Positions 52,975 to 61,487 of a DNA stretch of 64,000 nucleotides are shown here, piece by piece. Both the position numbers and the translations under genes were made by a program. How positions within the stretch are numbered: the stretch's first letter is position 1; the number at the start of each line of letters is the position of its first letter. The notes beneath the pieces are model-generated. The model did no database searches and was not told the DNA's origin. It was given only the letters and a program-made list of their open reading frames with translations. The stretch spans positions 1-64,000 of the forward strand of contig NZ_JACSPQ010000019.1 of assembly GCF_014837055.1 (NCBI RefSeq). The letters run 5' to 3'. The DNA is from Phocaeicola faecium. GTDB taxonomy: Bacteria > Bacteroidota > Bacteroidia > Bacteroidales > Bacteroidaceae.

Positions 52975-55713
52975 ATGGTTTGCAAAAGTATATACGTACT
53001 TCTTTGGTTCATAACATTGGGTAATGTATCTTTTTTATGGGGGCAGACATTTGCGTTTAGAGGTGTTGTGTTAGATAAACAGACCCATCAAACGTTAGAT
53101 TATGCAACGGTTCAGTTATTTGTTGGGAAACAAATTGCTTATGGAGGCATTACAGATGCGAACGGGCGTTTTGAGCTCCCCCACATCCGGCCCGAAACTT
53201 ATCGGGTGGTTGTTTCGTATTTAGGATATGATACCGTAGAAAAAGAAGTAAAGGTTGTTCAGGATATTTCAGAAACGTTTTATTTAAAGTCTTCGGCAAC
53301 GGCGCTGAACGAGGTTGTTGTAACCGCTTCCGAGTCGAAGTACGCCGCCAGTGCATCCATAATCGACCGCACGGCGATGAAACACCTTCAGCCCAGCAGT
53401 TTCAGCGACTTGATGGAATTGGTACCCGGAGGTAAGTCGGCCGACCCCCAGATGGGGCAGGCAAACCTGATTCGTATCCGCGAAACCGGTCAGACATCGA
53501 CGCTTTCTTCGTTGGGCGTGGGGTTTTTCGTCGACGGTGTGTCCCTGAATACAGATGCCAACCTGCAATACATGCCGGGCAGCACTTCCAGCGTAAACGC
53601 CACCAGCACGATGGCGAAAGGAGTGGATATGCGTACCCTTTCCACCGACAATATCGAGAAGGTGGAGATTATCCGAGGTATTCCTTCTGTGGCGTACGGA
53701 AACGTGTCGAACGGCGCAGTGATTATCCAGCGCAAAACCAGCGAAAGTCCCTTGTCTGCACGCTTCAAAGCCGATAAAACCAGCAAACTGTTTTCGGTAG
53801 GTAAAGGAATCAGGCTGGACGGCAACGGACGTTATATTTTAAATGCCGATGTCAATTATCTGGATGCAAAGATTGACCCGCGCAACAGTGTGAAAAACTA
53901 TACGCGCTTCACGGCGTCTGCCCGTCTGGATAGCAAGTGGCTGTGGAACGAGCGTAACATCCACTGGAATATCAGTACCGATTATACCGGTTCGTTCGAC
54001 GATGCAAAACGTGACAAGGATGCCACCGTAAAAGAAGACGCTTACAAGTCGGATTTCAACAGCCTGAAGGTGGCAGGCAAATGGAATATGAAGTTTCCCG
54101 ACCGTTCATGGATTCGGGAGATAAACCTGACCACCTCCGTCAGCCAGCAATGGGAGAAAATGCGTGAAACGAAATCGGTCTCCCTCAACCGTCCGGCAGC
54201 CATATCCATTCAGAAAGAAGAAGGAGAATCTGACGGTATCTATTTACCATACAATTACGTGGCACAAATGGAAATCGACGGTAAGCCCTTATACGTTACG
54301 GCTGCGGCACGTACCCGCTTGGCTTTTCCTGTCGGCATGTTGCGTAACGAGACGAACATGGGCGTGGAGTGGAATTATCAGAAGAATTTGGGCGAAGGAC
54401 AAGTGTTCGACGTCACGCGCCCCATCAGTGAAAGCATGAGTACCCGTCCGCGTCGTTTTAAAGACGTGCCGGGGCTGCAACCTTTTGCCTTCTATGCCGA
54501 AGAGGTTTTACATCTTCCCGTACAAAGCCATAAACTGTCTCTTACGGCGGGTGTCCGCTTGCAGTCGCTGTTGGGGCTTGACAGCCAATACGAGATGAAA
54601 GGCAAGGTATATCCCGACCTCCGTCTGGATTTGCAATGGCGTTTGCCTGCATTCAATGGATGGAATATCACTTTTTCCGGCGGTTTGGGATGGATAAGCC
54701 GTATGCCTACCATTTCGCAGCTTTACCCCGACCTGAAGTATGTCGATTTGATTCAGTTGAATTATTATCATACCAATCCCGATTACCGTCGCATCAACAT
54801 GATGACGTATAAGTGGGACAATACCAATTATCAGTTAGAGCCGGCACGTAACCGGAAGTGGGAGGTTCGCGCCGATATAGGCTATAAAGGGAATCGCTTG
54901 TCTGTTACTTACTTCCGCGAGCGGATGAACAACGGTTTCGGCGACCTGACATATTACAAATCGCTGGCTTATAAACTCTATGACCCGTCGAGTATTGACG
55001 GCTCTACGCTGACTGCTCCTCCCGAACTGTCGGAACTGGCTTATACCGACGAATATAATCTTGACGTATATTCTACCGTGGGCAACGTGATGAAAATGGA
55101 GAAAGAAGGCGTGGAGTTTCAATTCTCATCCAAACGAATCGAACTGCTGAAAACCCGCGTTACGGTGTATGGGGCGTGGATAAAAAACATTTATAGCTCA
55201 GACGTTCCGAAATATAAGGCTTCCTCCATTTTGCTGGATAATAAGCAGTTGGAATACGTTGGATTATACGAGGGCGAAGAAGGAACAGAAAGTCAGGCGT
55301 TTAATACCAACTTTATGTTTGACACCTATCTCCAGCGTTTGGGCTTGACCTTTTCAACTTCACTGCAATGTACATGGTACACTAATCGCCGTAATCTGTG
55401 GAACGACGGTATGCCGGTAAGTTACATCGACCAGTCGGGCGAAACCTATCCTTTCCGTGCCGAAGATGCAGAAAATATCCAGTTGCAGCATCTGGTAGAA
55501 AAGTATTCGGCTACCTATTTCGAACGTACCACCGTGCCTTTCTACATGGATGTCAACTTAAAGGCAAGCAAGCGAATCGGTAAATACCTGAATCTGTCGT
55601 TTTACGTAAACCGCATCTTGGGCATTTATCCCGATTACACCTTGAGGGGAGTATTGCAACGCCGGACACCGGAATCGCCTTATTTCGGCATGGAAATGAA
55701 CTTGACTTTTTAA
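52975..55713 (+). CDS. TonB-dependent outer membrane receptor (siderophore/metal type)
   Basis: 912 residues from the ATG at 52975; the frame is open 51 bp further upstream but the signal peptide (MVCKSIYVLLWFITLGNVSFLWGQ region) and promoter fix this start. A carboxypeptidase-regulatory-like domain (FRGVVLDKQTHQTLDYATV) precedes a TonB-box-like LNEVVVTASES, the plug (LMELVPGGKSAD, GVGFFVDGVSLN, VEIIRGIPSVAYGNVSNGAVII) and a large barrel ending YFGMEMNLTF. The plug phrase ERV/VEIIRGIPSV...GNVSNGAV resembles siderophore and metal receptors more than SusC. No SusD follows. It heads the operon with DUF4876, DUF6850, a Cys/His lipoprotein and a PepSY protein. Confidence 0.92.
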   Translation: MVCKSIYVLLWFITLGNVSFLWGQTFAFRGVVLDKQTHQTLDYATVQLFVGKQIAYGGITDANGRFELPHIRPETYRVVVSYLGYDTVEKEVKVVQDISETFYLKSSATALNEVVVTASESKYAASASIIDRTAMKHLQPSSFSDLMELVPGGKSADPQMGQANLIRIRETGQTSTLSSLGVGFFVDGVSLNTDANLQYMPGSTSSVNATSTMAKGVDMRTLSTDNIEKVEIIRGIPSVAYGNVSNGAVIIQRKTSESPLSARFKADKTSKLFSVGKGIRLDGNGRYILNADVNYLDAKIDPRNSVKNYTRFTASARLDSKWLWNERNIHWNISTDYTGSFDDAKRDKDATVKEDAYKSDFNSLKVAGKWNMKFPDRSWIREINLTTSVSQQWEKMRETKSVSLNRPAAISIQKEEGESDGIYLPYNYVAQMEIDGKPLYVTAAARTRLAFPVGMLRNETNMGVEWNYQKNLGEGQVFDVTRPISESMSTRPRRFKDVPGLQPFAFYAEEVLHLPVQSHKLSLTAGVRLQSLLGLDSQYEMKGKVYPDLRLDLQWRLPAFNGWNITFSGGLGWISRMPTISQLYPDLKYVDLIQLNYYHTNPDYRRINMMTYKWDNTNYQLEPARNRKWEVRADIGYKGNRLSVTYFRERMNNGFGDLTYYKSLAYKLYDPSSIDGSTLTAPPELSELAYTDEYNLDVYSTVGNVMKMEKEGVEFQFSSKRIELLKTRVTVYGAWIKNIYSSDVPKYKASSILLDNKQLEYVGLYEGEEGTESQAFNTNFMFDTYLQRLGLTFSTSLQCTWYTNRRNLWNDGMPVSYIDQSGETYPFRAEDAENIQLQHLVEKYSATYFERTTVPFYMDVNLKASKRIGKYLNLSFYVNRILGIYPDYTLRGVLQRRTPESPYFGMEMNLTF

Positions 55714-55733
55714 TAATCTAAAATAAAAGAGTA

Positions 55734-56948
55734 ATGAATATGAAAAAAAATCAATTAGCTCTGGCTGTTCTCTTTGCGGCAGCATTGGGATTCAGCGCAT
55801 GTAGTGACGACGAAGGAGTAAGCATGTCCGACGTAAGTATTTCTGCCACTGTAAATACAACAATCGAGGGGTTGCAGATAACCTCCGGTACTTATACATT
55901 CGAGAACGTGAATACATCTGCTAAGACCGATGTAAGTTATCCTACCAGCCTTATTCAGTTAGCGGATGGATTATATAACGTTACTTTCATCGGGAAGGGG
56001 ACGTATTCGCAGAACGGAACTTCGGTAGAGGTAAACGTGCAGGGAGTACAGCAGAACGTGACAGTTTCAGGCGGTTCGTGCAAGCTGGACTTGACGGCAC
56101 ACGTGGTGAATACAGGCGATGCCGACTTCGTGATTGCCGAAATATTCCTCCCCGGAACTTATAACGAGGCCGGAAAGCAGTATAACGGAGACCAATACGT
56201 GCGCATCTACAACAACTCAGATACGGTTCTGTATGCAGACGGACTGGTATTCATGGAATCGCAATTCACCACCACACAGAAATATCAGTCGGTAGACCCG
56301 GATATCATGAACGAAGCGATTGCGGTAGGTTCTGTGGTAGTAGTACCGGGTAACGGAACAGATTATCCGGTACAACCGGGAGAGTCTTTTATTATCTGCG
56401 ATAACGCCATCAACCACAAAGAGGCTAACCCGAACTCCATCGACCTGAGCAATGCCAACTTTGAATGGTACATCGAATCGAAACAAGACGTAGACAATCC
56501 GGCTGTTCCCAATATGGATATCTATTATTGCTATACCAAGACCATCTGGATACTGAACAAGCAGGGTAACCGTGCTTATGCCATCGGCAGACTGCCCGAA
56601 GGAATGACGAAAGAACAGTATATCGCAGATTATACTTACGACTACACGTATGTATTGCAAAGCGGAACGGTAAGCAAGCCTCAGAGCAAATATAAATTCC
56701 CTAACGAATGGGTGATAGACGCTGTGAATATCGGTGCTACCAATGAATGGCAGTGGAATGTTACGGCTACCGAACTGGATATGGGGCATACCTATATCGG
56801 CGTAAATAACACCGTGGCAGAAAACATCGGCAAGTGCGTAATGCGTAAGGTGGCTTATACGGATAATGACCGCGAGGTACTGCAAGACACGAACAACTCT
56901 ACCGTTGATTTCACGCCGGCTGCCACTCCGAGTTTGTTTGCCGAATAA
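55734..56948 (+). CDS. DUF4876 surface lipoprotein
   Basis: 404 residues; lipobox GFSAC (Cys23) followed by SDDEG, consistent with surface export. An Ig-like N-terminal portion (VNTTIEGLQITSGTYTF) precedes a lamin-tail-like or LTD-type fold (FVIAEIFLPGTYNEAGKQY, YVRIYNNSDTVLYADGLVF, VVVPGNGTDYPVQPGESFIICDNAI). Recognised as DUF4876 from pattern and from pairing with a TonB receptor; function uncharacterised. Starts 20 bp after the receptor stop, so likely its substrate-binding partner. Confidence 0.85.
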   Translation: MNMKKNQLALAVLFAAALGFSACSDDEGVSMSDVSISATVNTTIEGLQITSGTYTFENVNTSAKTDVSYPTSLIQLADGLYNVTFIGKGTYSQNGTSVEVNVQGVQQNVTVSGGSCKLDLTAHVVNTGDADFVIAEIFLPGTYNEAGKQYNGDQYVRIYNNSDTVLYADGLVFMESQFTTTQKYQSVDPDIMNEAIAVGSVVVVPGNGTDYPVQPGESFIICDNAINHKEANPNSIDLSNANFEWYIESKQDVDNPAVPNMDIYYCYTKTIWILNKQGNRAYAIGRLPEGMTKEQYIADYTYDYTYVLQSGTVSKPQSKYKFPNEWVIDAVNIGATNEWQWNVTATELDMGHTYIGVNNTVAENIGKCVMRKVAYTDNDREVLQDTNNSTVDFTPAATPSLFAE

Positions 56949-56993
56949 TCAGAAACGTTTTTGTTGACATAATAAATCTTTGTTGTTTGTTTT

Positions 56994-58550
56994 ATGATAC
57001 GAATCCGGATGCGAATAGTTATAACGTTATTGGTTGCTTTCATTGGGACGAATGTGCAGAAAACCGTCGGACAAACGGTTGCCGATACGCTTTCATTACC
57101 TGATAAGGTAAGCCGTATGGGCTCGTTCGCAACCGGATTTCGCGGTGAAGTATGGCAGAATCCGGCACTGTATTATTATTACACTCCGTATACGTGGACA
57201 AGTGTGGATGTAAACGCCGTCCGTCATGATAAGGGCAGGGCAGCTTTGAAGCAAGAAGGCGATAACGATGCTCACGTCGGAGTAGATGTACATTCGTTTG
57301 TTATTCTGTCGGAGCATAATCGGGTGTTTGGGTCTGCCGGATACCGAAGCCGGAAACAAGACAATGTATTGTGGAACGAGAACATCGACTGGGAGTTGGT
57401 GGCTCCTTATGTAACAGGCGATTCAATAGGTGGTTTCCTGAAGGGAGAGACTTATTATTTCAATGGTGGATATGCCGATGAATCGGGGCGTTGGACATGG
57501 GGGCTGACCGGAGGTTACAGAGCTTCTCATAATTATCGGGATAAAGACCCACGTCCGCGCAATACGGCTTCCGATCTTTCTTTCTCCGCAGGAGGAGGCT
57601 ATCGTTTGGGTACGTATCGTATAGGAGTATCCGCCGATTTCCGGTACTACCAGCAGAACAGTGAGATTTCGTTTCTTGCCGACAAAGGTTCTACTTCAGT
57701 ATACCATGTATTGGGGCTGGGGATGGATTATGCGCGTTTTGCAGGGAATCAGACCGGAACAAAATATCAAGGTATGCAGTGGAAAGGAAGTGTGGGCATC
57801 CTGCCGGCAGATGCGGAACAGGGAATATCTGCCGTGGTTTCAATGGGACACATGGCTCTGGATAAGAAACTGAGCAGTGCCAATAATCTCACATTGCTGG
57901 AGCTGGGTACTACAAACTTGGATGGGAATGTGAGTTGGCTGCGGACTTCTTGGAAGGGAAATACTTTCGGTGTAAAGCTGAAAGCGAAATATACAGTCCG
58001 TAAGGGAACGGAAAATCTCTACGGTGAGGCTGGCGGGAGTTCGTACGGAACACTGATTAGTACCTCGCCGGGGATAAAGATTGCCGACAGCAGGATTTCG
58101 GCAGAGGGACTGTGGGAAAAACTTCCGTATGGTGAACGGACATGGGGCGGAGCAATCATCCCTAACGTTACTTGTCATCGGTGGAGGGCCGATTACAACA
58201 CGGTGTCTCGTTTCGTCCATCTGTCGGCATTGTCCGGTTCGTTGCGTGCCCGTTTGCACTATCAGATAAACCGTTTGCAGTTGGCGGCAGAAGCCAACGG
58301 CGGTTATTACGCCAACCTCTCGGCTGAATATGCTTTGCCGGGATTGGATACTTCGAAATCATCGGCACAAACCTTGTTGGCGAATATCACTTACTTGTCC
58401 GACAGTTACGGCTGGACAGGAGTCCGCTTGCAGGGAAACTATCCGATAAAGAAATACAGTTTGTCGTTGTCATTCCAATGGCAGGGCACTTATTATAAAA
58501 AATGCGGAACGGCCCGGTATGCCGCTTGTTCACTGGGCGTCTTTTTCTAA
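56994..58550 (+). CDS. DUF6850 outer membrane beta-barrel protein
   Basis: 518 residues with a signal peptide ending near VGQ. Alternating beta strands with aromatic girdles (ALYYYYTPYTWTSVDVN, WTWGLTGGYRASHNYRDKDPRPRN, LGTYRIGVSADFRYYQQ) and a C-terminal strand ending SLGVFF indicate an outer membrane barrel. Recognised as the DUF6850 family that accompanies DUF4876. No TonB box or plug, so probably a passive or structural partner rather than a second transporter. Confidence 0.82.
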   Translation: MIRIRMRIVITLLVAFIGTNVQKTVGQTVADTLSLPDKVSRMGSFATGFRGEVWQNPALYYYYTPYTWTSVDVNAVRHDKGRAALKQEGDNDAHVGVDVHSFVILSEHNRVFGSAGYRSRKQDNVLWNENIDWELVAPYVTGDSIGGFLKGETYYFNGGYADESGRWTWGLTGGYRASHNYRDKDPRPRNTASDLSFSAGGGYRLGTYRIGVSADFRYYQQNSEISFLADKGSTSVYHVLGLGMDYARFAGNQTGTKYQGMQWKGSVGILPADAEQGISAVVSMGHMALDKKLSSANNLTLLELGTTNLDGNVSWLRTSWKGNTFGVKLKAKYTVRKGTENLYGEAGGSSYGTLISTSPGIKIADSRISAEGLWEKLPYGERTWGGAIIPNVTCHRWRADYNTVSRFVHLSALSGSLRARLHYQINRLQLAAEANGGYYANLSAEYALPGLDTSKSSAQTLLANITYLSDSYGWTGVRLQGNYPIKKYSLSLSFQWQGTYYKKCGTARYAACSLGVFF

Positions 58551-58568
58551 AACTAAAAATGATAATGT

Positions 58569-59153
58569 ATGAAAACTAAATTGATGGTTGCTGCCGCTTT
58601 TATGGCAGCTATGGTAATGATTACCTCTTGTGGAAACAGTAATAAGCAAAGTCAGTCTGAACAAACGGAACAGGCTGCTCCGTCGGCGTTAAGCATTGAT
58701 GATTTGCTCTCGGATGCCGATTCGCTGGTAAACAAGGAGGTAACGATTGAGGGGATTTGTACACACACTTGCAAGCATGGCGCTACGAAAATGTTTTTGA
58801 TGGGCAGCGACGATACTAAGACGATCCGGGTAGAAGCCGGTCCGTTAGGCTCGTTTGATACCCGTTGCGTCAATGCCATTGTCACGGTTACCGGAACATT
58901 GAAAGAGCAGCGCGTTGATGAGGCTTATCTGCAAAACTGGGAAAGCCGGCTGAAAGCGCAGACCGAAAAATCTCATGGCGAAACGGCTGCCGGATGTGAT
59001 TCGGAGAAGAAAGCACGCGGCGAAACAGCGAATACTCCCGAAGCACGCATTGCCGATTTCCGTGCGAAGATAGCTGAAAGAAAAACAGCTACTGGAAAAG
59101 ATTACCTGTCGTTCTATTACTTGGAAGCAAGTTCTTATGAAATTCAAGAGTAA
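58569..59153 (+). CDS. lipoprotein with Cys/His metal-type motif and OB-like core
   Basis: 194 residues; lipobox ITSC (Cys21). Residues ~42-115 read like a small OB-type barrel (VNKEVTIEGICTHTC, VTVTGTLKEQRV). A striking CTHTCKH at 64-70 offers two Cys and two His in C-x-H-x-C-x-H spacing, suited to binding a metal or haem. The C-terminal ~80 residues are charged and helical (SEKKARGETANTPEARIADFRAKIAERK). It overlaps the next gene by 17 bp. Family not named with certainty; metal binding is inferred from the motif and neighbours. Confidence 0.78.
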   Translation: MKTKLMVAAAFMAAMVMITSCGNSNKQSQSEQTEQAAPSALSIDDLLSDADSLVNKEVTIEGICTHTCKHGATKMFLMGSDDTKTIRVEAGPLGSFDTRCVNAIVTVTGTLKEQRVDEAYLQNWESRLKAQTEKSHGETAAGCDSEKKARGETANTPEARIADFRAKIAERKTATGKDYLSFYYLEASSYEIQE

Positions 59154-59712
59154 AGGAGCGGCGTTTCGCAAATGGAGTAGGACGGTTCATCGCGAACTGT
59201 CATTCTTCTTTGCCGGAATGATTCTGATTTATGCTGTCTCAGGTCTCGTAATGAACCATCGGGATAGCATAAATCCTCATTATACGGTTACGCGGAAAGA
59301 GTATAAGGTAACAGCGGACTTGTCTGACAAAAACAAGGTGAATGACAAGGTGATTCTGGCATTGCTGGAACCGTTGGGCGAAGCGGAGAATTTCACCAAA
59401 TATTATTACCCGAAACCGGATAGGATAAAAGTTTTCCTGAAAGGAGGCTCCAGCTTGGTGATTGACACCCGGACGAACGATGCGGTGTATGAAGGATTGA
59501 AGCGCCGTCCGCTCATCTCCCCGATGGTGCAGCTTCATTTTAATCCCGGCAAATGGTGGACTTGGTTTGCCGATGCTTTTGCTGTCTGCCTGATTTTAAT
59601 CACCCTCAGCGGCATTGTGATGATTAAAGGGCCGAAGGGATTATGGGGCAGGGGAGGTATAGAACTGGTCATCGGTATTCTAATACCGGTCATCTTCCTT
59701 GCGTGTTTTTAA
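59137..59712 (+). CDS. PepSY-associated transmembrane protein
   Basis: 191 residues. The start RKWSRTVHRELSFFFAGMILIYAVSGLVMNH is the typical first segment of PepSY-TM proteins, with conserved His. A periplasmic PepSY-like domain follows (ILALLEPLGEAENFTKYYYPKPDRIKVFLKGGSSLVIDTRT), then two membrane segments (WTWFADAFAVCLILITLSGIVMI and a C-terminal helix). Such proteins accompany iron-siderophore and haem receptors and may act as inner-membrane ferric reductases. This supports a metal role for the operon. Confidence 0.88.
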   Translation: MKFKSKGAAFRKWSRTVHRELSFFFAGMILIYAVSGLVMNHRDSINPHYTVTRKEYKVTADLSDKNKVNDKVILALLEPLGEAENFTKYYYPKPDRIKVFLKGGSSLVIDTRTNDAVYEGLKRRPLISPMVQLHFNPGKWWTWFADAFAVCLILITLSGIVMIKGPKGLWGRGGIELVIGILIPVIFLACF

Positions 59713-59763
59713 AACTTGTTGATAATCAGGGCGCCAGCTGTGACGGTTAGTCCTGTAAAATTC

Positions 59764-59846
59764 ATGCGGTAGAATTGGTCGGTTCTATGGGTAGAATTCA
59801 TCAGTTCTATGGGTAGAGTTGGTTCGTCCTATGGGTAGAATTTTTC
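59764..59846. repeat. intergenic modular repeat, copy 7 (tandem form)
   Basis: The clearest view of the unit: GGTAG at 59768, 59790, 59812 and 59834, each exactly 22 bp apart and all in the same orientation, ending GTAGAATTTTTC. Unlike other copies it has no inverted modules. Located between the PepSY gene and the ABC transporter genes. Confidence 0.88.
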
Positions 59847-59878
59847 AAGGTATCAAAAAACGGAAAAAGATATAAAGA

Positions 59879-60766
59879 ATGAGTGCAATAATAGAATGTA
59901 AAAACCTGACTCATTATTACGGCAAACGTAAAATTTATGAGAACCTGAGCTTCGATGTACCTCAGGGACGTATTTTAGGACTGCTGGGTAAGAATGGTAC
60001 AGGGAAAACAACAACTATCAATATTTTGAGCGGTTATCTTCAACCGCGTTCAGGGGTGTGTCGCATATTCGGAGAGAATATTCAAACCATGAATCCCGCC
60101 CTGCGCCGGAACATCGGTTTGCTGCTGGAAGGGCATGTTCAGTATCAGTTTATGAACATTACACAGATAGAGAAGTTTTATGCTTCTTTCTATCCGGGGC
60201 AATGGAAAAAGGAGGCATATTACGACTTGATGAATAAGCTGAAAGTGGCTCCGGGGCAGCGCATCTCGCGCATGTCGAACGGGCAGCGTTCGCAAGTGGC
60301 GTTGGGGCTGATTCTTGCCCAAGACCCTGAACTTTTGATTTTAGACGATTTCTCTTTAGGGCTTGACCCCGGCTATCGTCGGCTTTTTGTTGACTATCTG
60401 CGCGATTATGCCCGCTCTGAAAATAAAACCGTTTTCCTGACTTCTCATATTATTCAGGATATGGAGCGGCTGATTGATGACTGTATCATTATGGACTACG
60501 GTTCTATCCTTATCCAGCAGCCTGTTGAAACATTGATGAAGAACCTCCGACGATATACTTGTACCGTACCCGAAGGCTATCAGCCTCACTTGCCGGAGAG
60601 CTGTTATCATCCGGCGGTGATTCGGCAGACATTGGAAACCCATTCTTTCCTTCCGCCTGCCGAAATGGAGGGACTTTTGAAACAGTCGCAAGTCCCCTAT
60701 ACCGATTTGCGGTACGAACACGTAAGTCTGGAGGACGCCTTCATCGGGCTTACCGGAAAGTATTAA
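59879..60766 (+). CDS. ABC transporter ATP-binding protein
   Basis: 295 residues. Walker A GLLGKNGTGKTT (G37-T44), Q-loop region, signature MSNGQ at 132-136 (usual LSGGQ), Walker B LLILDD at 152-157, D-loop SLGLD, and switch His in FLTSHI. Residue 157, normally the catalytic Glu, is Asp. A C-terminal extension of ~80 residues (ETLMKNLRRYTCTVPEGYQ...) is typical of ABC-2-type export ATPases. Coupled to a permease and a DUF4857 gene downstream. Confidence 0.92.
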   Translation: MSAIIECKNLTHYYGKRKIYENLSFDVPQGRILGLLGKNGTGKTTTINILSGYLQPRSGVCRIFGENIQTMNPALRRNIGLLLEGHVQYQFMNITQIEKFYASFYPGQWKKEAYYDLMNKLKVAPGQRISRMSNGQRSQVALGLILAQDPELLILDDFSLGLDPGYRRLFVDYLRDYARSENKTVFLTSHIIQDMERLIDDCIIMDYGSILIQQPVETLMKNLRRYTCTVPEGYQPHLPESCYHPAVIRQTLETHSFLPPAEMEGLLKQSQVPYTDLRYEHVSLEDAFIGLTGKY

Positions 60767-60790
60767 CATTAAACAGAAAAAGAGAAACGT

Positions 60791-61462
60791 ATGATACAAG
60801 CCATATTTTATAAAGAGTGGATAAAAACACGCTGGTATTTGCTGTTGGCCACCCTGTTCATGATAGGAATCACGGGATACTCCATGCTTCGCGTCAGTCG
60901 CGTGATAGCCATGCAGGGAATCGACCATCTGTGGGTGGTTATGGTTCAGAAAGATGCCATATTTGTTGATTTGTTGCAATATGTTCCGCTGCTTACCGGT
61001 ATCCTGCTGGCAGCCGTACAGTTTTTTCCCGAAATGCAACGCAAGTGCTTGAAGCTGACTTTGCATCTGCCTTACTCGCAGAAGAAGATGATTCTGGCTA
61101 TTCTGGCTTTCGGGCTGCTTGCGCTGGCTGCATGTTTCGCCACGAGTTTCATCATCATGGGCATTTACCTGCCCCAGCACTTTACGGGCGAGTTGGTTCG
61201 GCACATTCTGCTGTCGGCAGTTCCGTGGTTTCTGGCAGGTGGTGCAGGCTATTTGTTCGTGGCGTGGATTTGTCTGGAACCCACATGGAAACGCCGGGTG
61301 CTGAATCTGATTATTGCCGCATTGATTTGCCGCATCTACTTCTTGGCTCCGGCACCCGAGGCCTATAACAGCTTCCTGCCCGTGCTGACCCTGTACACGC
61401 TGCTCATCGCTTCGCTTTCATGGATTTCCGTGGTGCGGTTTAAAGCCGGTAAACAAGACTGA
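60791..61462 (+). CDS. ABC-2-like permease
   Basis: 223 residues with six hydrophobic segments and a short N-terminal lead MIQAIFYKEWIKTRWYLLL, the standard start for ABC-2-type permeases. Segments include FVDLLQYVPLLTGILLAAVQFFPE and LTLHLPYSQKKMILAILAFGLLAL. It starts 24 bp after the ATPase gene and is presumably its membrane partner. Substrate unknown. Confidence 0.87.
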   Translation: MIQAIFYKEWIKTRWYLLLATLFMIGITGYSMLRVSRVIAMQGIDHLWVVMVQKDAIFVDLLQYVPLLTGILLAAVQFFPEMQRKCLKLTLHLPYSQKKMILAILAFGLLALAACFATSFIIMGIYLPQHFTGELVRHILLSAVPWFLAGGAGYLFVAWICLEPTWKRRVLNLIIAALICRIYFLAPAPEAYNSFLPVLTLYTLLIASLSWISVVRFKAGKQD

Positions 61463-61487
61463 TTAATGATTAAAAAATGAAACAAAG

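Noticed and set aside
50419..55713. Both TonB receptors here as further SusC proteins
   Set aside because: Neither is followed by a SusD gene and their plug and barrel motifs differ from the two true SusC proteins in the window.
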